A DNA stretch of 64,000 bases. Source: Circinella umbellata (lineage: Eukaryota > Mucoromycota > Mucoromycetes > Mucorales > Lichtheimiaceae). The translations under genes and the position numbers were made by a program. Positions 36,195 through 49,895 of this stretch are shown here, piece after piece. Within the stretch, counting starts at the first letter, position 1. Every line of letters begins with the position of its first letter. The stretch spans positions 1-64,000 of the forward strand of contig JAIWNF010000026.1 of the NCBI GenBank assembly GCA_025093555.1. Reading direction: 5' to 3'. The notes under the pieces are model-generated. The model was not told where the DNA came from, ran no database searches, and saw nothing but the letters and a program-made list of their open reading frames with translations.

Positions 36195-39029
36195 TTAACG
36201 CATGGGGTAATAAGGTTGTTGTGGTTGTTGATGAGGATAATGATGAAATTGTTGTTGTGGCTGATGATGAGGATTATAACAGGGTTGCTGTTGATGTTGT
36301 TGAGGTGACGATGGCATCATGTGAGAGGGTTGTTGAATATGAGCCGAAGACCCGCCCTGCATCATCATCATAGAAGGGGGATGCCCCCCTGGTCCTCGAC
36401 GTGGATTATTACCAGTGCCATATATTTGTTGTATGTACTGTTGTTTCAATTGTTGTTCTCGTTGGTAAGCTTGCATACGATCCCATTCATGTTGAAGTTC
36501 AGGTTGAGGATGATAATAATAACCTGGATAACCCATTTGCTGCTGTTGTTGTTGTTGCATATCAGGATTACTCTTCGCATGTTTTAATCGTTGTGAAGCT
36601 GTATTTGTAGAAGAACTACGTTGAGGAACAACCAAAGGTGAAGATACACTTTGTTGATCATCCTGTTGATATTCTTGTTGTTTTTGAAGTTGTTTTTTCT
36701 TCTTCTTTTTAATATTCGGCAAAGATCGGGAATGACGTAAACTGCGAGACGATTTAGATGATTCTTTGGATTTCTTGCTATGTTTTTTGCTTCTTATACT
36801 ATTAGCCCGACTACTACCATGTCCTTCGTCACTGTCTTCATCATCACCGTCAGCATCTGCTTCTTTTGGTTTTTGTCTTACGGGTCGCTCGATGCTACTA
36901 ATACTACTGTTGTCTGAACTATCAACACTGCTGACACTCGATCGTCTAATGCTGGCGGGCTTTGATACTGATTTTTCTTTTTTAGGTTGTTTTTTACCAA
37001 TCAGTTGATCATGAGCAGCAGCTACAGCAGTAACACTACTAGATTGTTTCTTTTTGGAATGGCCACCATAATGGTGATCAGGAACAGATGAAATGGATCC
37101 CGATGGTGTATGTTGCTTGACTTTTCTGGTTTTCTTGGGTTCTTCGTATTGTTGTTGTTGTTCAGCAACTGCTGTTGAATCATTTACCCCTGATTGTCGA
37201 TTTTTCTTCTTCGAACCTTGACGTTCAGAAACAACAGTAGATTCTTGCTTCTTTTTACTCGATGGTTTTTGTTGTTGTTCGGGTTCAGCCTTAAAATGAT
37301 TATTAAGTTGTTCATTAGAAGAATTGATATCCTGAAGGGAAGTTACTGAACTTGCAAGACGTTCTTGTTGCTTGTTTTTCTTCTTGGATGATTTCTTTTG
37401 CTGTTCTTCAACGGAAGATGAAACTGAACTACCACTTTGTTGATTCTGTTTTTTTCTTGATATGGAAGAAGAGGTGGTTGTAACAGGCTCAACGTTAGAG
37501 GAATATACTGAACTTGCAGCAGATGAAGAAAGAACAGGTGAAGATGGTTCTGAACGACGTGGTGGTCTAGAGGCTGAAGAACTTCCGGATGATTGTGGTT
37601 GTTGTGGTTGCTGTTGATAATGTGGAATGGCAGGAGGTGGTAAAGGAACAGGTGCCATTCCATTAGGTACACCATTGGGTGGCATATTGCCATTATACAT
37701 CATGGGGTCCATTTGTTGAGGATTATACATCATTGGATCCATACCATTTTGTTGTGGTGGTGGAATAGAATTAGGATTATACATCATTGGATCACCCATA
37801 CCAGGAGGAGTAGGACCTGAAGGAAACATGGAAGGTTGCATAGTTGGAGATCCCATAGTGTACATCATTTGTTGTTGACGCATGGCTGCCACCCTGTATT
37901 GTTGTCTGTGTCGATCTTTCATACGTTCAATCATGTTTTCGTTGATCTCTATCAACTCTGCTTCTGGATCTACACGAGTTGCCCAAGTATTAACTTTACG
38001 TTCCACATTCAAGCGATGATCCTGTCCTCTTCGAGCCATAATAGGTTGCATTCCCTTGGTCATGCGTTTGTCTTTTTCATCTTCTTCTTCCTCACTGGAA
38101 TCTTTCTTGTCATCTTCATCCTCATCTGATACATCAGAATCTAGTACTTGTTGTGTTGTTTGTGGTACTGGAGGTGGAGTAGGTTGTTGTTGTTGCTGCT
38201 GAGTTGTATTATTACCACCATTAAGAAGAGAGGAAAACATAGAATTATCATTATAAGATGAAGTAGTGGTAGTAGTTGTTGTGTTGTTGTTGTAGTTGTC
38301 GTCAGTTAAACGTAAATTATTTAAATAACTGCTGTAAATGCTATCGCTACCAAACAATTCGGAGGGCTTGGGATTTGCTGTCGGGCCATCACCCGATTTG
38401 GTTGAGGTGACATTTTGCCTCGTTGTAGTTGTCGTGTTACCACCATAGTCCAATTGATTCGAAAGTGCCAAATAAGTTGACAAGTCATTTTGCAAGTCAG
38501 TATCTGGTTTCACATTTATAAAAAAAAAATAACGGGAAAATATTAATATTAATTTTTTTATTACTTTTTAAAGTAAAGTCGTTTTCCTCCCCTTCTTCGT
38601 TTTTTTTTTACCTTTTGCCGGTTCCTCGGTTTGTACAGGTTTCTTGAGTTCAGCAAAGATATCATCGAAAAGACTAGCACCCGGACCAGCAGGCGCAGTT
38701 GTATTTGTAGTATTTATTGAGCTTGTAAAAGTAGTTGTTGAAGAAGGAGCAAGTTCTCTTACTGCTGAACCATCAATAGGCTTTCGATAAGATGCAGAAT
38801 TCATATTATTATTATTATTATTTTGTACTGGAGGAGGTGCAGCAAGTGGCACAGATGAAGAATTCGTATCAAAATCTAAATTAAGTGAAAGTGGCTCGAG
38901 TTTTGGAGCATTTTGCACGGGTGTAGATGATGCCGTGTTGGATCGTGAAGATGATGGTGGCGCATAAGGATCATGGTCTTTATTATTCCGACGCGACTTA
39001 TAAATACTGCTTATCTTTAGCAGACCCAT
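36195..39029 (-). CDS. Large low-complexity Q/S-rich protein, function unknown
   Basis: Two exons in coding order, 38612-39029 and 36195-38503, joined in phase 1 (EEPAK|DTDLQNDL), giving 908 residues. The N-terminus MGLLKISSIYKSRR is basic, and a conserved-looking acidic patch SLFDDIFAELKKP sits near residue 120. The region about 150-240 is Thr/Asn-rich and followed by Asp/Glu runs. Then comes a non-repetitive helix (ARRGQDHRLNVERKVNTW through ENMIERMKDRHRQQY), probably the only folded part. The middle has Met-Pro-Asn-rich MMYNPN repeats, and the rest alternates basic KKK and Ser blocks, ending in His/Gln-rich sequence. No family recognised. The coding-strand flank upstream (39060-39150) is CT-rich. 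Confidence 0.75.
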
Positions 39030-42000
39030 AATTTCTTTTTATTATATTCTATTGTTTGTTTGTATTAAAAAAAAAGAAGGGGAAAAAGCAAAGCAAAGAT
39101 AAAAGTGAATGACAAAAAAGAAAAAGAAAGAGAAAGAAAAAGAATAAAAAAAAAAAGAACTTCTAATATTGATATTATAATTATTATTATTATTATTATT
39201 TATTTGGATAGAAGTTATTATTTGTGCGGGTGCAACCTTATAATATTTTTTTTTTGTTCGGGAACCCAGACCAATGAGCAGCTAGCCTGTACAACCACGC
39301 GAGTTTTATGGTGTACATCGCCATCTGGACCGGGACAAAAAAAAAAGGTCAAAGCCAATATCATTATTACTCAACATGAACTGATCATATAATGTTGTCG
39401 CGCATTTCACTATTCACTTCAATTCCCCCCCCCCCTTACCCCCCCGAAAAAATAAAATTAATAATTAAAGGCGTAATTTTTTCCAGCCAAAAAAAAAAAA
39501 AAGGTTATTTAATTCCCCTCCTTTATTTTCCTTTGTAGTATTATTATTAGCCCACATTACAAAAAAGCATAAATAAAAAAATTTCACAAGTAGCAACAAA
39601 ATATAAATAAAAAACGTCAAACTTTCTTTTTTTTATATAAAGAATTATAGTGATACAACATTAGTGTTTGGCTTCTTTTTTTTCGATTGAACTGTTTCGT
39701 AAAGTGTCGATATTGCCGATCAAAGGAGTTGTGCACGTGGAAAAAAGTCAAAAAAAACTGAGAAAAAAGGACAATGGTAAGTTTGTCAAACCTATTTTTT
39801 TTTTTTTTTTTGTGAGTCGGGTTCAAAGCAAAAAGAAACATATATATTTTTCTTATAATAAGAATATGGACGAATAATGTCTATAGAATCAATGGAAATC
39901 AATACACCACTTTCACTACTTGCTTATATTTTGAAATAAACAACAGTAATAACGAGAAAAAAAAAGTATTTTTCCATAGTAATAGTCAATTATCAATTGT
40001 CATATATAATACTTTATATAGTTGCTCTTGAAGTAAACAACAATGTTTCTTGTAGTTTAACAGGCATTTTTTTTTCCTTTCTAATCCGTATAGCATAGAC
40101 AATTACTAAACATGGTATCATTACCTTATGCTTTTTTTTTCAAGTTAGTGAGCTTCATGATGGCTAGATTATGTCAATTTCCTTTTTATTTGAAACAGCC
40201 TCATTCTGCGTAGTAATAAAATCAATACGTAAACTAAAATCGAAATATATTATGTATAATTCTAGCACCAGGTGCTTTTTATTTAAAATCTTTTGAGGTT
40301 TTTTAATCAACCAACCCAAATAAACAAGTTGCAGATTTAACAGGAGACAAAAGCAAAATTTGACACTATAATGAAATACATTTAAAGTTGCAGATGATTA
40401 TGCACACCCCCTATTCTTACAAATTGCGACTTTCGTTTTACATATTAATTTTACAAAACCAACTAACAACATCAAGTAGCTCTAGGAGCAATGTAGAAGA
40501 TAAATTAAAAAGTTCTGGAATCCTTGTATTTTTAAGCCAATGTCTTTGACATGCATTAGAACTTCGGGATATTGAGGAATTATAAATATATAAGCGGAAG
40601 ATGAATGCTATACTACTGATGTAACAAACCTCATTAAGCAATAAGTACCGTGCACTTTTCTTTTGGACACCTTATATATATTCTTTATTCAATGAATCGT
40701 ATCACATGTAAAAAGGATCAATGGTATCTTATAATTCCAAGTACTCAAGTGATTTATTTTGCTCAAATCAAGAATTTTTTTATTAGAGTTATCTATATTA
40801 GAATGTGGCAACTTTATAATAATAGGTTAAAATTTCTACCATGACAAACATTCATTGAATACAACGGTTTCCATAGTAATGAATTAACTATAGTTCTTTT
40901 GTCTTGATAAGGTTTAGTCTTGCTGGGATTTATTTTCTCAAATAAAATAAAAAATTCAGTGTACACAATAAATATTTTTTTCCTTGATATTACAACTTCT
41001 CTTTATTATTCTGTACATGCTATTATGTATTATTATTATTATCATAATATATTTGAAAGATGGACTCTCGGATCGACGCCATAAACAAGTTTCTGTTTCT
41101 TCCATAGATTATTACCGCTACGTATTACATATAAATGAGCTGTACAAAACATGATGAATATTGAGAAACCAGTTTTTAATTGTCTATTTGTACTGCAGAT
41201 TAGAAACCAGCTATTATATATATGTAAGTAAAAGCTTTTAAATATTCTCCGCCTTGTCACTTTCTTAATTACAATTCATAATTACAAAGTTCAAGTATAT
41301 TCGTAGCCTTCAAGGAAGAAAGAAAATAGTAAGTCAAGTTAATTTATGGAATGCTAGTTGGACTTAATATTGGATTGTTGTAAATAATCTTATTGTTCGT
41401 ATGTCAACCCAGAAGTCCATACACGCTTTGTATTACTTAACATTTAAGAGTTTATGTATTAAAACTTGCAGCGCCTGATGCCAGCCCTGCTGTAGTATCG
41501 CACAAGACACAGACCGCGACCGAACATTAGAAGATAGAAAAAAAAATGTACGTTCTAAGCTTATGTAAGCATTGAGCTGTAGTAACAAGTTTTCAACTTG
41601 ATTTGAAACTTGTTGGAATATCCTAAAAAAAACAAGCTGGTTATGGGCTGTGGATAGAGTGAAAAAAAAAAAATGTTTTTTGAGCGTAGACGCGAGGCAA
41701 GTGAACTTTGACGTCGGCTTTAAAAATCCTCCCGCTATTTAATGGCGAAATGTCTGTCAGATTATCTAAATTTCTTCCAAAAAATTAAAATAAAAAACTG
41801 TATGCAAAATGTTAACTATACTTGTTTCTTCACTAGTATAGGATTAGCCTTTTTAAGAAGTGTTTCTATTTGTACTTTTATTTCTTAACGTTTCAGATAC
41901 ATACACAGTTAAACGGACAAAAATGGTGATTAACTCGCTGAAAACGTAATGTTCAAACAGCCTTTGACGCGCTGATGGGAGAAATTTAGTTTTCTTCCCT

Positions 42001-42538
42001 CGATTGAGAATGGTTTGGCTACAATATAGCTTCATATAACCACTTATTACAATATATAACTGATCTTATCCATCCCCTCTCATCTTACTTGTAATTGAAG
42101 TTAGCTGCCTTTTCCTGGGAGCGATTATCAGCTAATCTTATAATTCTCATGCTAAATAAAATTAGTCAAATACGACTTGAGTGCTTCAATCCACATATTT
42201 TATTAAAAGAGGTAGGTGAAAAACTAATCTATTTTCCTCCACATGTTTCCGAGCTAGAAAATCCGAAACTCTTTATTACATAGATTATGGTTCAGCTTCA
42301 AACAAAAATTATAATACTCTATCAAAGCACTGTCAACTCAAGCAAAGCTTCTAAACTCAGCGTTAGCATCGAAACGGTCTTTTTTTATAAAACTATCAAT
42401 ACATGAAGTTCCCACTTTTATGCACTGCGGTTTTTAAGCTGAGAAAGGAAAGTCAGCTAGAAATGTCTTTGGAAGAAAAAAACCCTTCTAATTTTTTTTC
42501 CCTTACGTATAACTACCTTTTTTTTTAAGAAAAAAAAA
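39030..42538. other. Long intergenic region, no gene seen
   Basis: The upstream flank of the minus-strand gene (39060-39160) is a purine-rich tract on the plus strand. A C-rich block (about 39426-39446) and poly-A runs follow. ORFs at 39617-39841, 40438-40641, 41042-41260, 41853-42035 and 42095-42283 show no motifs or splice logic. Two locally GC-richer patches (about 41468-41525 and 41685-41760) break the AT background but match no RNA gene that I recognise. Confidence 0.5.
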
Positions 42539-43198
42539 ATGACGAGTCAAAATAGTATTTTTCGACAACAACAACAATTATACAAATCATCCCATTATTT
42601 TGGAAAACCAAAGAGTCCTACGTTTTATTCAACACCAATTTCACCATCGCAGCAAGAAGATCTACCTTCAAAAGGTACTAAACAGCTTTGTCATTATTTT
42701 TTATTTTTTTAAAAAATTGTTAACTAACAAACAATCTATATTTAAAAAGGTCGTAAACGACGAGCATCTGAAGATGAATTGATGGAAGATACATCAGTGG
42801 ATGATTCCATTGGACGATTACAAGTAATGGCTCCACCAAGAAGTAAGCATGATAAAATGTTACATACTATCAAACGGAATCGGACCGGTATTGAAAAGCA
42901 ACAACAGTTTCCATTGGATAAATTACTCGGTATGATATTAAGCCAAGGGAAAGAAGTAAGCTTGGGAAAAGTTTAGCTCAGAATTCTCACAATATTTTTT
43001 GACTTTATATTAGCACCTTTGGACAAAGGAAAATTGATTGAATTAATCAGCGATTTGGTAGAAGCAAACCCACGATTACAACCCGAAATTAACGATATGA
43101 TACAACCACACCAACCACAACATTCTCATCAACTATTACAACAACCTTATGAACCACATAATCCTCATCAACATGAAGAGCAACAACAAAACAAATAA
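42539..43198 (+). CDS. Short Cut8/STS1-like nuclear proteasome tether
   Basis: Three exons, 42539-42674, 42750-42929 and 43014-43198, giving 166 residues. The order fits the Cut8/STS1 family: a Gln/Ser-rich N-terminus, the basic cluster GRKRRASEDEL, an RTGIEKQQQFPLDKLL|APLDKGKLIELISDLVEANP helix, then PRLQPEI. In the family the basic N-terminus contacts proteasomes and the long helix dimerises. Cut8 then has a six-helix bundle needed for nuclear-envelope association (family knowledge). Here the helix is followed only by a His/Gln/Pro-rich tail, so the bundle is missing. Family members are normally about 250-320 residues. Either this is a reduced form or another paralogue supplies the full function. 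The next gene starts about 320 bp downstream. Confidence 0.75.
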
Positions 43199-43520
43199 TA
43201 ATGCATAATATATATATATATATATACCCCACACATAAACACTCCCTTTTAGTCAAATTTTTAACGCATTAAAAAATATGGGTAATATCATTTCCCAGAC
43301 TGACAAGCGTGATATTTTTTCACATGGATATACCCCACAGATTTCTTTTTTACGAGATATGATTTACATACTTTTTGAATGATGGGGATGGGAATGGGTT
43401 GTTTATATTTTTCATTTTTTTTTTGCTTCTTATTTTCCTTTCCTCTCCTCTTTACTTTTTGGTCTTTATTATAACATATATATTTTCTACATATACGTAT
43501 CAACCAACAATTAAATTATT

Positions 43521-46169
43521 ATGACAATACCTATTAATCAATCTACAGCTGCTAATGCTAAAGCTGCTGCTCTCCGTTTGGCTCAATTAAAACAGCAGCT
43601 TAATTTGACTCCTTCCTCCATGTCTCAACAAGCTCCAAAGGATATGGCTGCTGAACGTGCATCTGCTGATTTTGATATTGAAGCACTTGCCCATCATTGG
43701 CATGGAGGGAGAGAGCAGTATGTTCTTATGGTAAATAATAAAATGAAACCAATTTCGTTGTTATACATGTGCATAAAATAATTTATCTGTTGCTTATATA
43801 ACATAATATATCTTTATATGTACAAACTAAATGTTCTAGCAAAAAGCATTTGCTCTCATCAAGAGTGATCCAGAACTTGTCGTTCAACCACCTCGTAATT
43901 TCGTAGAGTTAACAAAGGATGAATCACGTGAATTGTAAGTCATTTTTCTTTTATTCTTCTTTAATATATAAAAATACTTATGTGTACCTATTTTTGCGGG
44001 TTTTTTTTATGATTTCTGAAAGCACAATGGGTCAAATCCATCGATTTGTCAAATTGTTACAAGACCCTGTGATTCGTAGTCAGGGGCCAGAATTTGCAGA
44101 AGCACTTTTCCAAGCTCTAGTTAATTATTCCGAAAGCTTTTCGATGCGTATTGGTGTTCATCGAGCCCTTTTCCGCAACGTTCTTCTTATGCTTGGTAGT
44201 GATGAACAACGTGATGAATGGCTTGCTGATGTCGATAACTATCGAATTTTTGGTTGCTTTGCTATGGTAACTATCTTTTTTATTGGGGGGGAGGATTTAA
44301 CAACAACCTTCTTTCCAACTGTAACAAAACATAACTTTTGCACCTATAGACTGAATTGGGTCATAGTTCGGCACTTCGTGATATTGAAACCACTGCTACT
44401 TATGATATCAATACCGATGAATTCATTATCAACTCACCGACAATAACTGCCACCAAATGGTGGATCGGTATGGCTGGTAAAACAGCAACACATACTATGG
44501 TGATTGCTCAAACGTATATTGATGGTAAACACATGGGCCATAACTGGTTTATTGTACAATTACGTGATCGTTCAACTGGCGAATTTATGCCTAATGTCAT
44601 TGCTGGTGATATTGGACATAAAGTGGGTCGTTCTGGTTTAGATAATGGTTGGATTCAATTCCATCATACTCGTATCCCACGTACACAAATGTTAAATCGT
44701 TGGGTTGACTTGGATCGTCAAGGGAACTATACGCCTGCCCCTTCTCCTGTTGTTATGTATGCTACACTGATTCCAGAACGTATCATGCTTGTTTTGAATA
44801 GTATGTTGATGGTATCCCACGCCGTTGCCATTGCTACACGTTATGGTGTTGTTCGTCGCCAGGGTAGTCATAATGAACAAATTATGGACTACTTATCTCA
44901 TTATGGTAAATTTGCTCCTGCTGTTTCGTTTGTTTATATGGTACGGTCCGCTACTTCGACATTAGATGAACAATTCAAGATTTTAACGGCCGGTGGTAAT
45001 ATGGATCCTGAAGTGTATATGTATCATATGGGGGATATGCATGCAATTTCTGCGTGTTTAAAAGGTTTGACGGGCTGGTATGGGTCTGATGTATTGGAAA
45101 CATGTCGACGTGCTTGTGGTGGCCATGCGTATTCTGCTTATAATAACATTGGTCAAATCATTGATGATTGGGGCGTTTTGACCACGGGTGGTGGTGATAA
45201 TGTAGTCATGTTGCAACAAACCGCAAAAATCCTGCTTCATTTATTAACACAAAAGTTGGAACATGACCATTATCCTCAACTCAAATTCAAGAGTTCAACA
45301 CATTATTTCATTCGTGCTAAGGAATATCTTGCCGTATCCCAATGGCATGTTACAGATGTTTCCACTTGTCTCGACGACTTGTCATTGATTGAAGAAGCAT
45401 TGTTTGCTATCTTGGTTAAGAGAGTATGTGTATTTATGTAAAGATAAAAGCTTACATTACTAGATAATAATAGACTTCTAACAGTGAATCGTTATAGTTC
45501 AATAGTATTCGCGAAGATTTAAAGGCTGGTGCCACTCACAATGATTTATTATTGGATTCGGTACGTGCGGCTGAAATGCATGCTGCTGCATTCTTGTACT
45601 CCGATGCAGTTGGAAAGTATGATAAGACTGATCTATCCGTCGATCCTGGGGTTGCCAAAATTATGCGTCGCATGACTGCTTTGTGGGGCTTGCATACTTT
45701 ACATACTTATAGTGATCAAGGATTTAAGGAAGGTTTCCTTACACCACAACAAGTCAAGCAAATAGAGAAGGTTTATTTGACGGTATATAATATTAACTTT
45801 TTTTTATTATAAGATAATGCTTTTTTTGTATTTGTACGTTCATATCTAATGTTCTTTTTTTTTCTGTTTAGGCAACCAAGAGTCTTCGTAAACAACTTAT
45901 TGGTTTGACCGATGCATGGGGTTATCCCGACTTTGTATTAAAGGCTCCTATTGCCAAATATGATGGTGATATCTATGAACGTAAGTTTTCAACGATATAA
46001 AATTGTTTCTTGTATACTTTATACACAAATTACGTACTCACGTCCTTTTTTTATACCTGCATATGACTATATTATAGCATATTTTGAAACCTTACTGATG
46101 TCCAAGAATAGCATTGGTGTACCATCATATCACGGAAAATATATTAAGCCACTCACTGATGCCGAATAA
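43521..46169 (+). CDS. Acyl-CoA oxidase
   Basis: Seven exons: 43521-43730, 43840-43934, 44023-44266, 44350-45423, 45498-45782, 45872-45980 and 46078-46169, giving 702 residues, usual for fungal peroxisomal oxidases. It performs the FAD-dependent first step of beta-oxidation, making trans-2-enoyl-CoA and H2O2. Motifs are RIGVHRALFRNVLLMLGSDE, CFAMTELGHSS (joined across intron 3), ATKWWIGMAGKTATH, GHNWFIVQLRD, GDIGHKVGRSGLDNGWIQF, CRRACGGHAYSAYN and a C-terminal oxidase domain. The usual EG(D/E)N catalytic loop reads TTGGGDNVVMLQQ here, with Gly at the expected catalytic Glu, and CGGHGYS reads CGGHAYS. There is no C-terminal PTS1 (ends DAE), so peroxisomal import would need another route, as in yeast Pox1. 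Confidence 0.93.
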
Positions 46170-47234
46170 GAGTTGATTTATTACGCATTATTTTTCATAA
46201 AAACATAATGTTCTATTTTTTTTTTTTTTTGAAATAAAATGGCTTGCTTTCGTTCTGGATGATTTGTAGATTACACTAACTGGCCTCTTTTTTTTATCAC
46301 CAAAAAGCGCTACAATTTATATTAATTATTTTATTTGTAAAAAAAAATTGTATAAACACTTCTTTCGAAAATAAGATCAGGAACTAACTCGTTTTCTCTG
46401 TAGTATTAATTTAATCAAGGAAATTTTGCTTTTTTTAATGAATAACGGGTATACGTATTTTAGAATAAAAATAACCTTGATCAATATCTCTCTCTGTGGC
46501 ACCTCTACAACCTCGTGTTTGATCATTATAATCACAATAGTTAATAGGCCTACAGTATATTATCTATTAGTTGAATGTGCTACAAAAAGTACGCAGTAAG
46601 AGAACAAAATGATATTTGATACTACGTATAGGCAACCACTTCATATGTCTTATCAAGAAGGGTTATATGTCTAATAATATATTAAATTGGGGCACAGAAA
46701 CATTTGATCGGAACATCAGTGCATAATAAAAATAAATTATGAACATTTTGTTGTGTTAATTTACATTAGTTATATTAAAGTAATATATGCGCAATTATTG
46801 GCTAATTGATTCATTCTATAAAACACATATTTTAATACGTACAAGCATCTAATACAGAGGCGAAATAAATAAAAAAATTACTGTCAAAGAAAATATTACA
46901 TACAACATACATATAGATAGAAATAGTAAGAATGTAATTTGTAAAAAAAAAATCTACAAGGATGTATAATGAAAAAAAAGAGATGGTATTTAAGAATGGA
47001 TAGTAAATAGGATAATTTGGTAAAGACGTGTCAAGGAATAGAAAGGTATGCTCATGTCGAGATCACATAAACGGCTGCAAAAGTGAGATAGGAAAGGATG
47101 ATTTGTCTGTGTGTTTGTGCGTGTGCGTGTGAAAAAAGGATAATAATAATAATAATAATAGCAATAATGAAAATAACAACAATATCATAGTAATAATAAA
47201 AACTGTAGAGAGAAAGGTTTTTCAGATTGAACTT
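46170..47234. other. Convergent intergenic spacer
   Basis: About 1.07 kb lie between the convergent acyl-CoA oxidase (+) and the unrecognised gene ending at 47235 (-). It is AT-rich with an ATA trinucleotide run near 47141-47160. No ORF or RNA gene is supported. Confidence 0.55.
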
Positions 47235-49035
47235 TTACATACAAATGACTTTTCCTTTCATTAAAACAACATCATTTGTTTGTTTTTCAGAAGCTGTAAA
47301 TGGAGGGCATACAACCACACGAATCATTGTAGCATTGTCTAATGAACCATTCTGAATAGTAACCAGGTCATCCTGTACCGTATCTTTACCTTCTACCAAT
47401 TTTGCTGGATCAACTGAAACATCTTGACTATGCATGGCTGCACTCAATTCACATGCTGTATCCACAAATTTTGTTATTTTCGAATTAAGTACCTCGTGGC
47501 CTTCTGCACTGTAGATTTTACCTAGTTTGGAAATAATTCGATTTACGACTTCTTTCTTGGCGGCTGTAATGGGCTTGGCAGCTGCGTCGTTTGTTGCTAT
47601 GGATTTTACAGCCAACTTACACATTTGTTGTCGCAGTCGAAGAGCCCAGTCCTTGTCATGCGTTGCCATGTATTCTGAAATTTGCAAATAAGCTTCGTTG
47701 GTAGGTAATCCAACAATGATGGGTGTATGGTATATGCTGGATACTAATTCTTCAGTGACTAACTTTTCAACAAATAAGCAAATAATATTATAATCTAATG
47801 CACCTTTCTTTTTGCAAAGTTTTTCAATGGTAGGTTTCAATTCTGGCCAATAACTTGCAAAATATTGTGTCATGAGCGCCCTGTCGTCAGCATATTTCTT
47901 TAACGATAAAGGCAATGTTGCGATCTTGGATTGTAACATTGTTAAATTGACTCTAATTGTACTAAAATCATCATCTGTTGCACGTATCGTCTAAAAAAAG
48001 ATTATGTCGAGGAGTTGTTATGAGGCGCAGTTTAAGAAAGAAAACAAAAAAGAAAGAATCATGTTGTCGAATGTATATTATTCAAAGCAAAAGTATATTT
48101 ACCTTGATATGTTTATGAAAATTTGCAGAGAGTCTATTTAGTTCTGCTTCTTTAGCATCCAATGTATGTTGTAGCTTGTAATAACGACTCTCGAGTTCCA
48201 AAGATTCTTGATCTCGAGTAGTTTTTAATTCTTCAATTTGGTGCAATAATTTAGTTGTTCTATTTTTTTGAACTGCAGATTTCGGTATTTTTTTTAAGGG
48301 AGCTTCATGTTTCTCTTGTTGTCGTGGAGGTTGCAGTTGTTCCTTTGGTGGTGAAGAGTGTTGTTGGATGCTACTGTTTCCTCCAATACTGTTGCTACTA
48401 CTGTTATTACTCCCACCATCACTATGTTTTATATTACTGATATTGTTACCAGAACTACCACTATGTACAGATGCCGAATCTTCCCGTTTATAACTAGAAT
48501 GGTGAGGCGGTATTGGTGGTAAAACTGGCTGTTGTTGGGATTGATATTGTCGCTGTTGTAACGAACTTACATTACTTTCGTTACTATTATTCATTGAAAC
48601 GTTATCCATTGAAAGATATACTGAATATGTTTCTTTTAAATCTTCGTCAACTGAAGGTACGCGCGAAAATCGTTTATAGAACGGAGTTGTTGAATCCTTT
48701 CTTTTATTATTATGCTTACTGACAGGAGGTCGGGAGGATGACTTTGGTTGAGGTGATGGAGGTAATGGACGGTCGTGTAAAGGAGGTTCGGATTGAGCTG
48801 ATGAAAATCGTTGTTGTTGTTTTTGCTTTTGTTTTTGTTGTTGTTGTTGATGGTGATGACTATTACTACCGTGATGTGAAGATGATGCGCTAATGCTTTG
48901 TCTTCTGTTAGTCCCAGAAGAAGATGGTGCTGGTTCCGAGTTCAACGAAACGTTTGAGGTGCGGGCATGGTTGCTGTCCTTAAAAAGGTTTTTAAGTGTA
49001 CGGCCTGCAGAAAACGGTGAGGACGAGGATACCAT
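47235..49035 (-). CDS. Coiled-coil protein with unrecognised C-terminal helical domain
   Basis: Two exons in coding order, 48103-49035 and 47235-47990, giving 562 residues (KHIK|TIRATDDDF). The first about 240 residues are Ser/Asn/Gln/His-rich with basic-proline patches (RPLPPSPQPKSSSRPP). A coiled coil of about 50 residues follows (TTKLLHQIEELKTTRDQESL onward), just before the intron. The second exon encodes an ordered, mostly helical domain of about 250 residues, including YFASYWPELKPTIEKLCKKK and KEVVNRIISKLGKIYSAEGH. It ends VVLMKGKVICM. No enzyme motif seen. The exon-2 domain could be a fungal-specific family. Confidence 0.75.
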
Positions 49036-49895
49036 GTGAGTTATGCTGTGTCAGTTGTAAGGTGTGTTTAAAAAAAAAAAAGAAAATTTATATCATCTCT
49101 ATTAATTCAAGAGAAAGAAAGCCGCAAAAGTGGTAACTCTGTTTGTTGCACAAAATAGCTGCGCCCCCTCACAACCCTTTAATCTTTTGTGCCACGTTAT
49201 CCATTACGTCGTTCTGAACAATGAGGCGCTTATTTTCTATATATTGTTTTTCTCTTCTCGCTATGCCGCTGCTGGAAAAATAGTTATAGTTATCAACAGC
49301 TAAGTGCAAATTTGAGAATTGTGTCACTCTAAAAATAATAATAGAAAGATAATGAAAAAAAATTAATACAGTACTGCCTTTTTTTCTTTAATGGGTAATC
49401 GGTCAATGAACAAAACGATACTTATTAAAAGAAACAAGACTTGAGGCTACGTCGGCTGAGCTATATTAAACATAATGCATTTTTCAAATCACTAAAACAC
49501 ATTTTACAGTAGGTACACAAACTCTGTTATATATTTTTCAGACTGTAAACACCGCCGACGACGAAAAGAGGAGATCAGATTTTTACTCAAACCCAAGTTT
49601 AAAAATAAATATTCTTGGTTTTGATATGCTGCAGTTTATTATTTACTCGTGAATATTGAATAAGACTGCAAATACACCACTCATATGACATCTCCATAAA
49701 CATGTAGTATTTCATGACATATACACATAGTCTTGATGAAATCTTTGATAGCATTTTTCAATTGTCCTTTTCCACTTTTATTATTAGAGGAATGTCAACC
49801 AACACTGGGAGTAACAAAGACAACGTCAAGCGGTGTTTGGAAATCACCAAAACACTGTTAATATATGATTTTGCTTCGGTAACATGTTGTTCATA
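49036..49895. other. Intergenic region, no gene seen
   Basis: This is the promoter side of the gene starting at 49035. It contains a GC-richer patch at about 49155-49225 and A/T-rich DNA otherwise. The frame at 49714-49899 is not supported. Confidence 0.5.
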
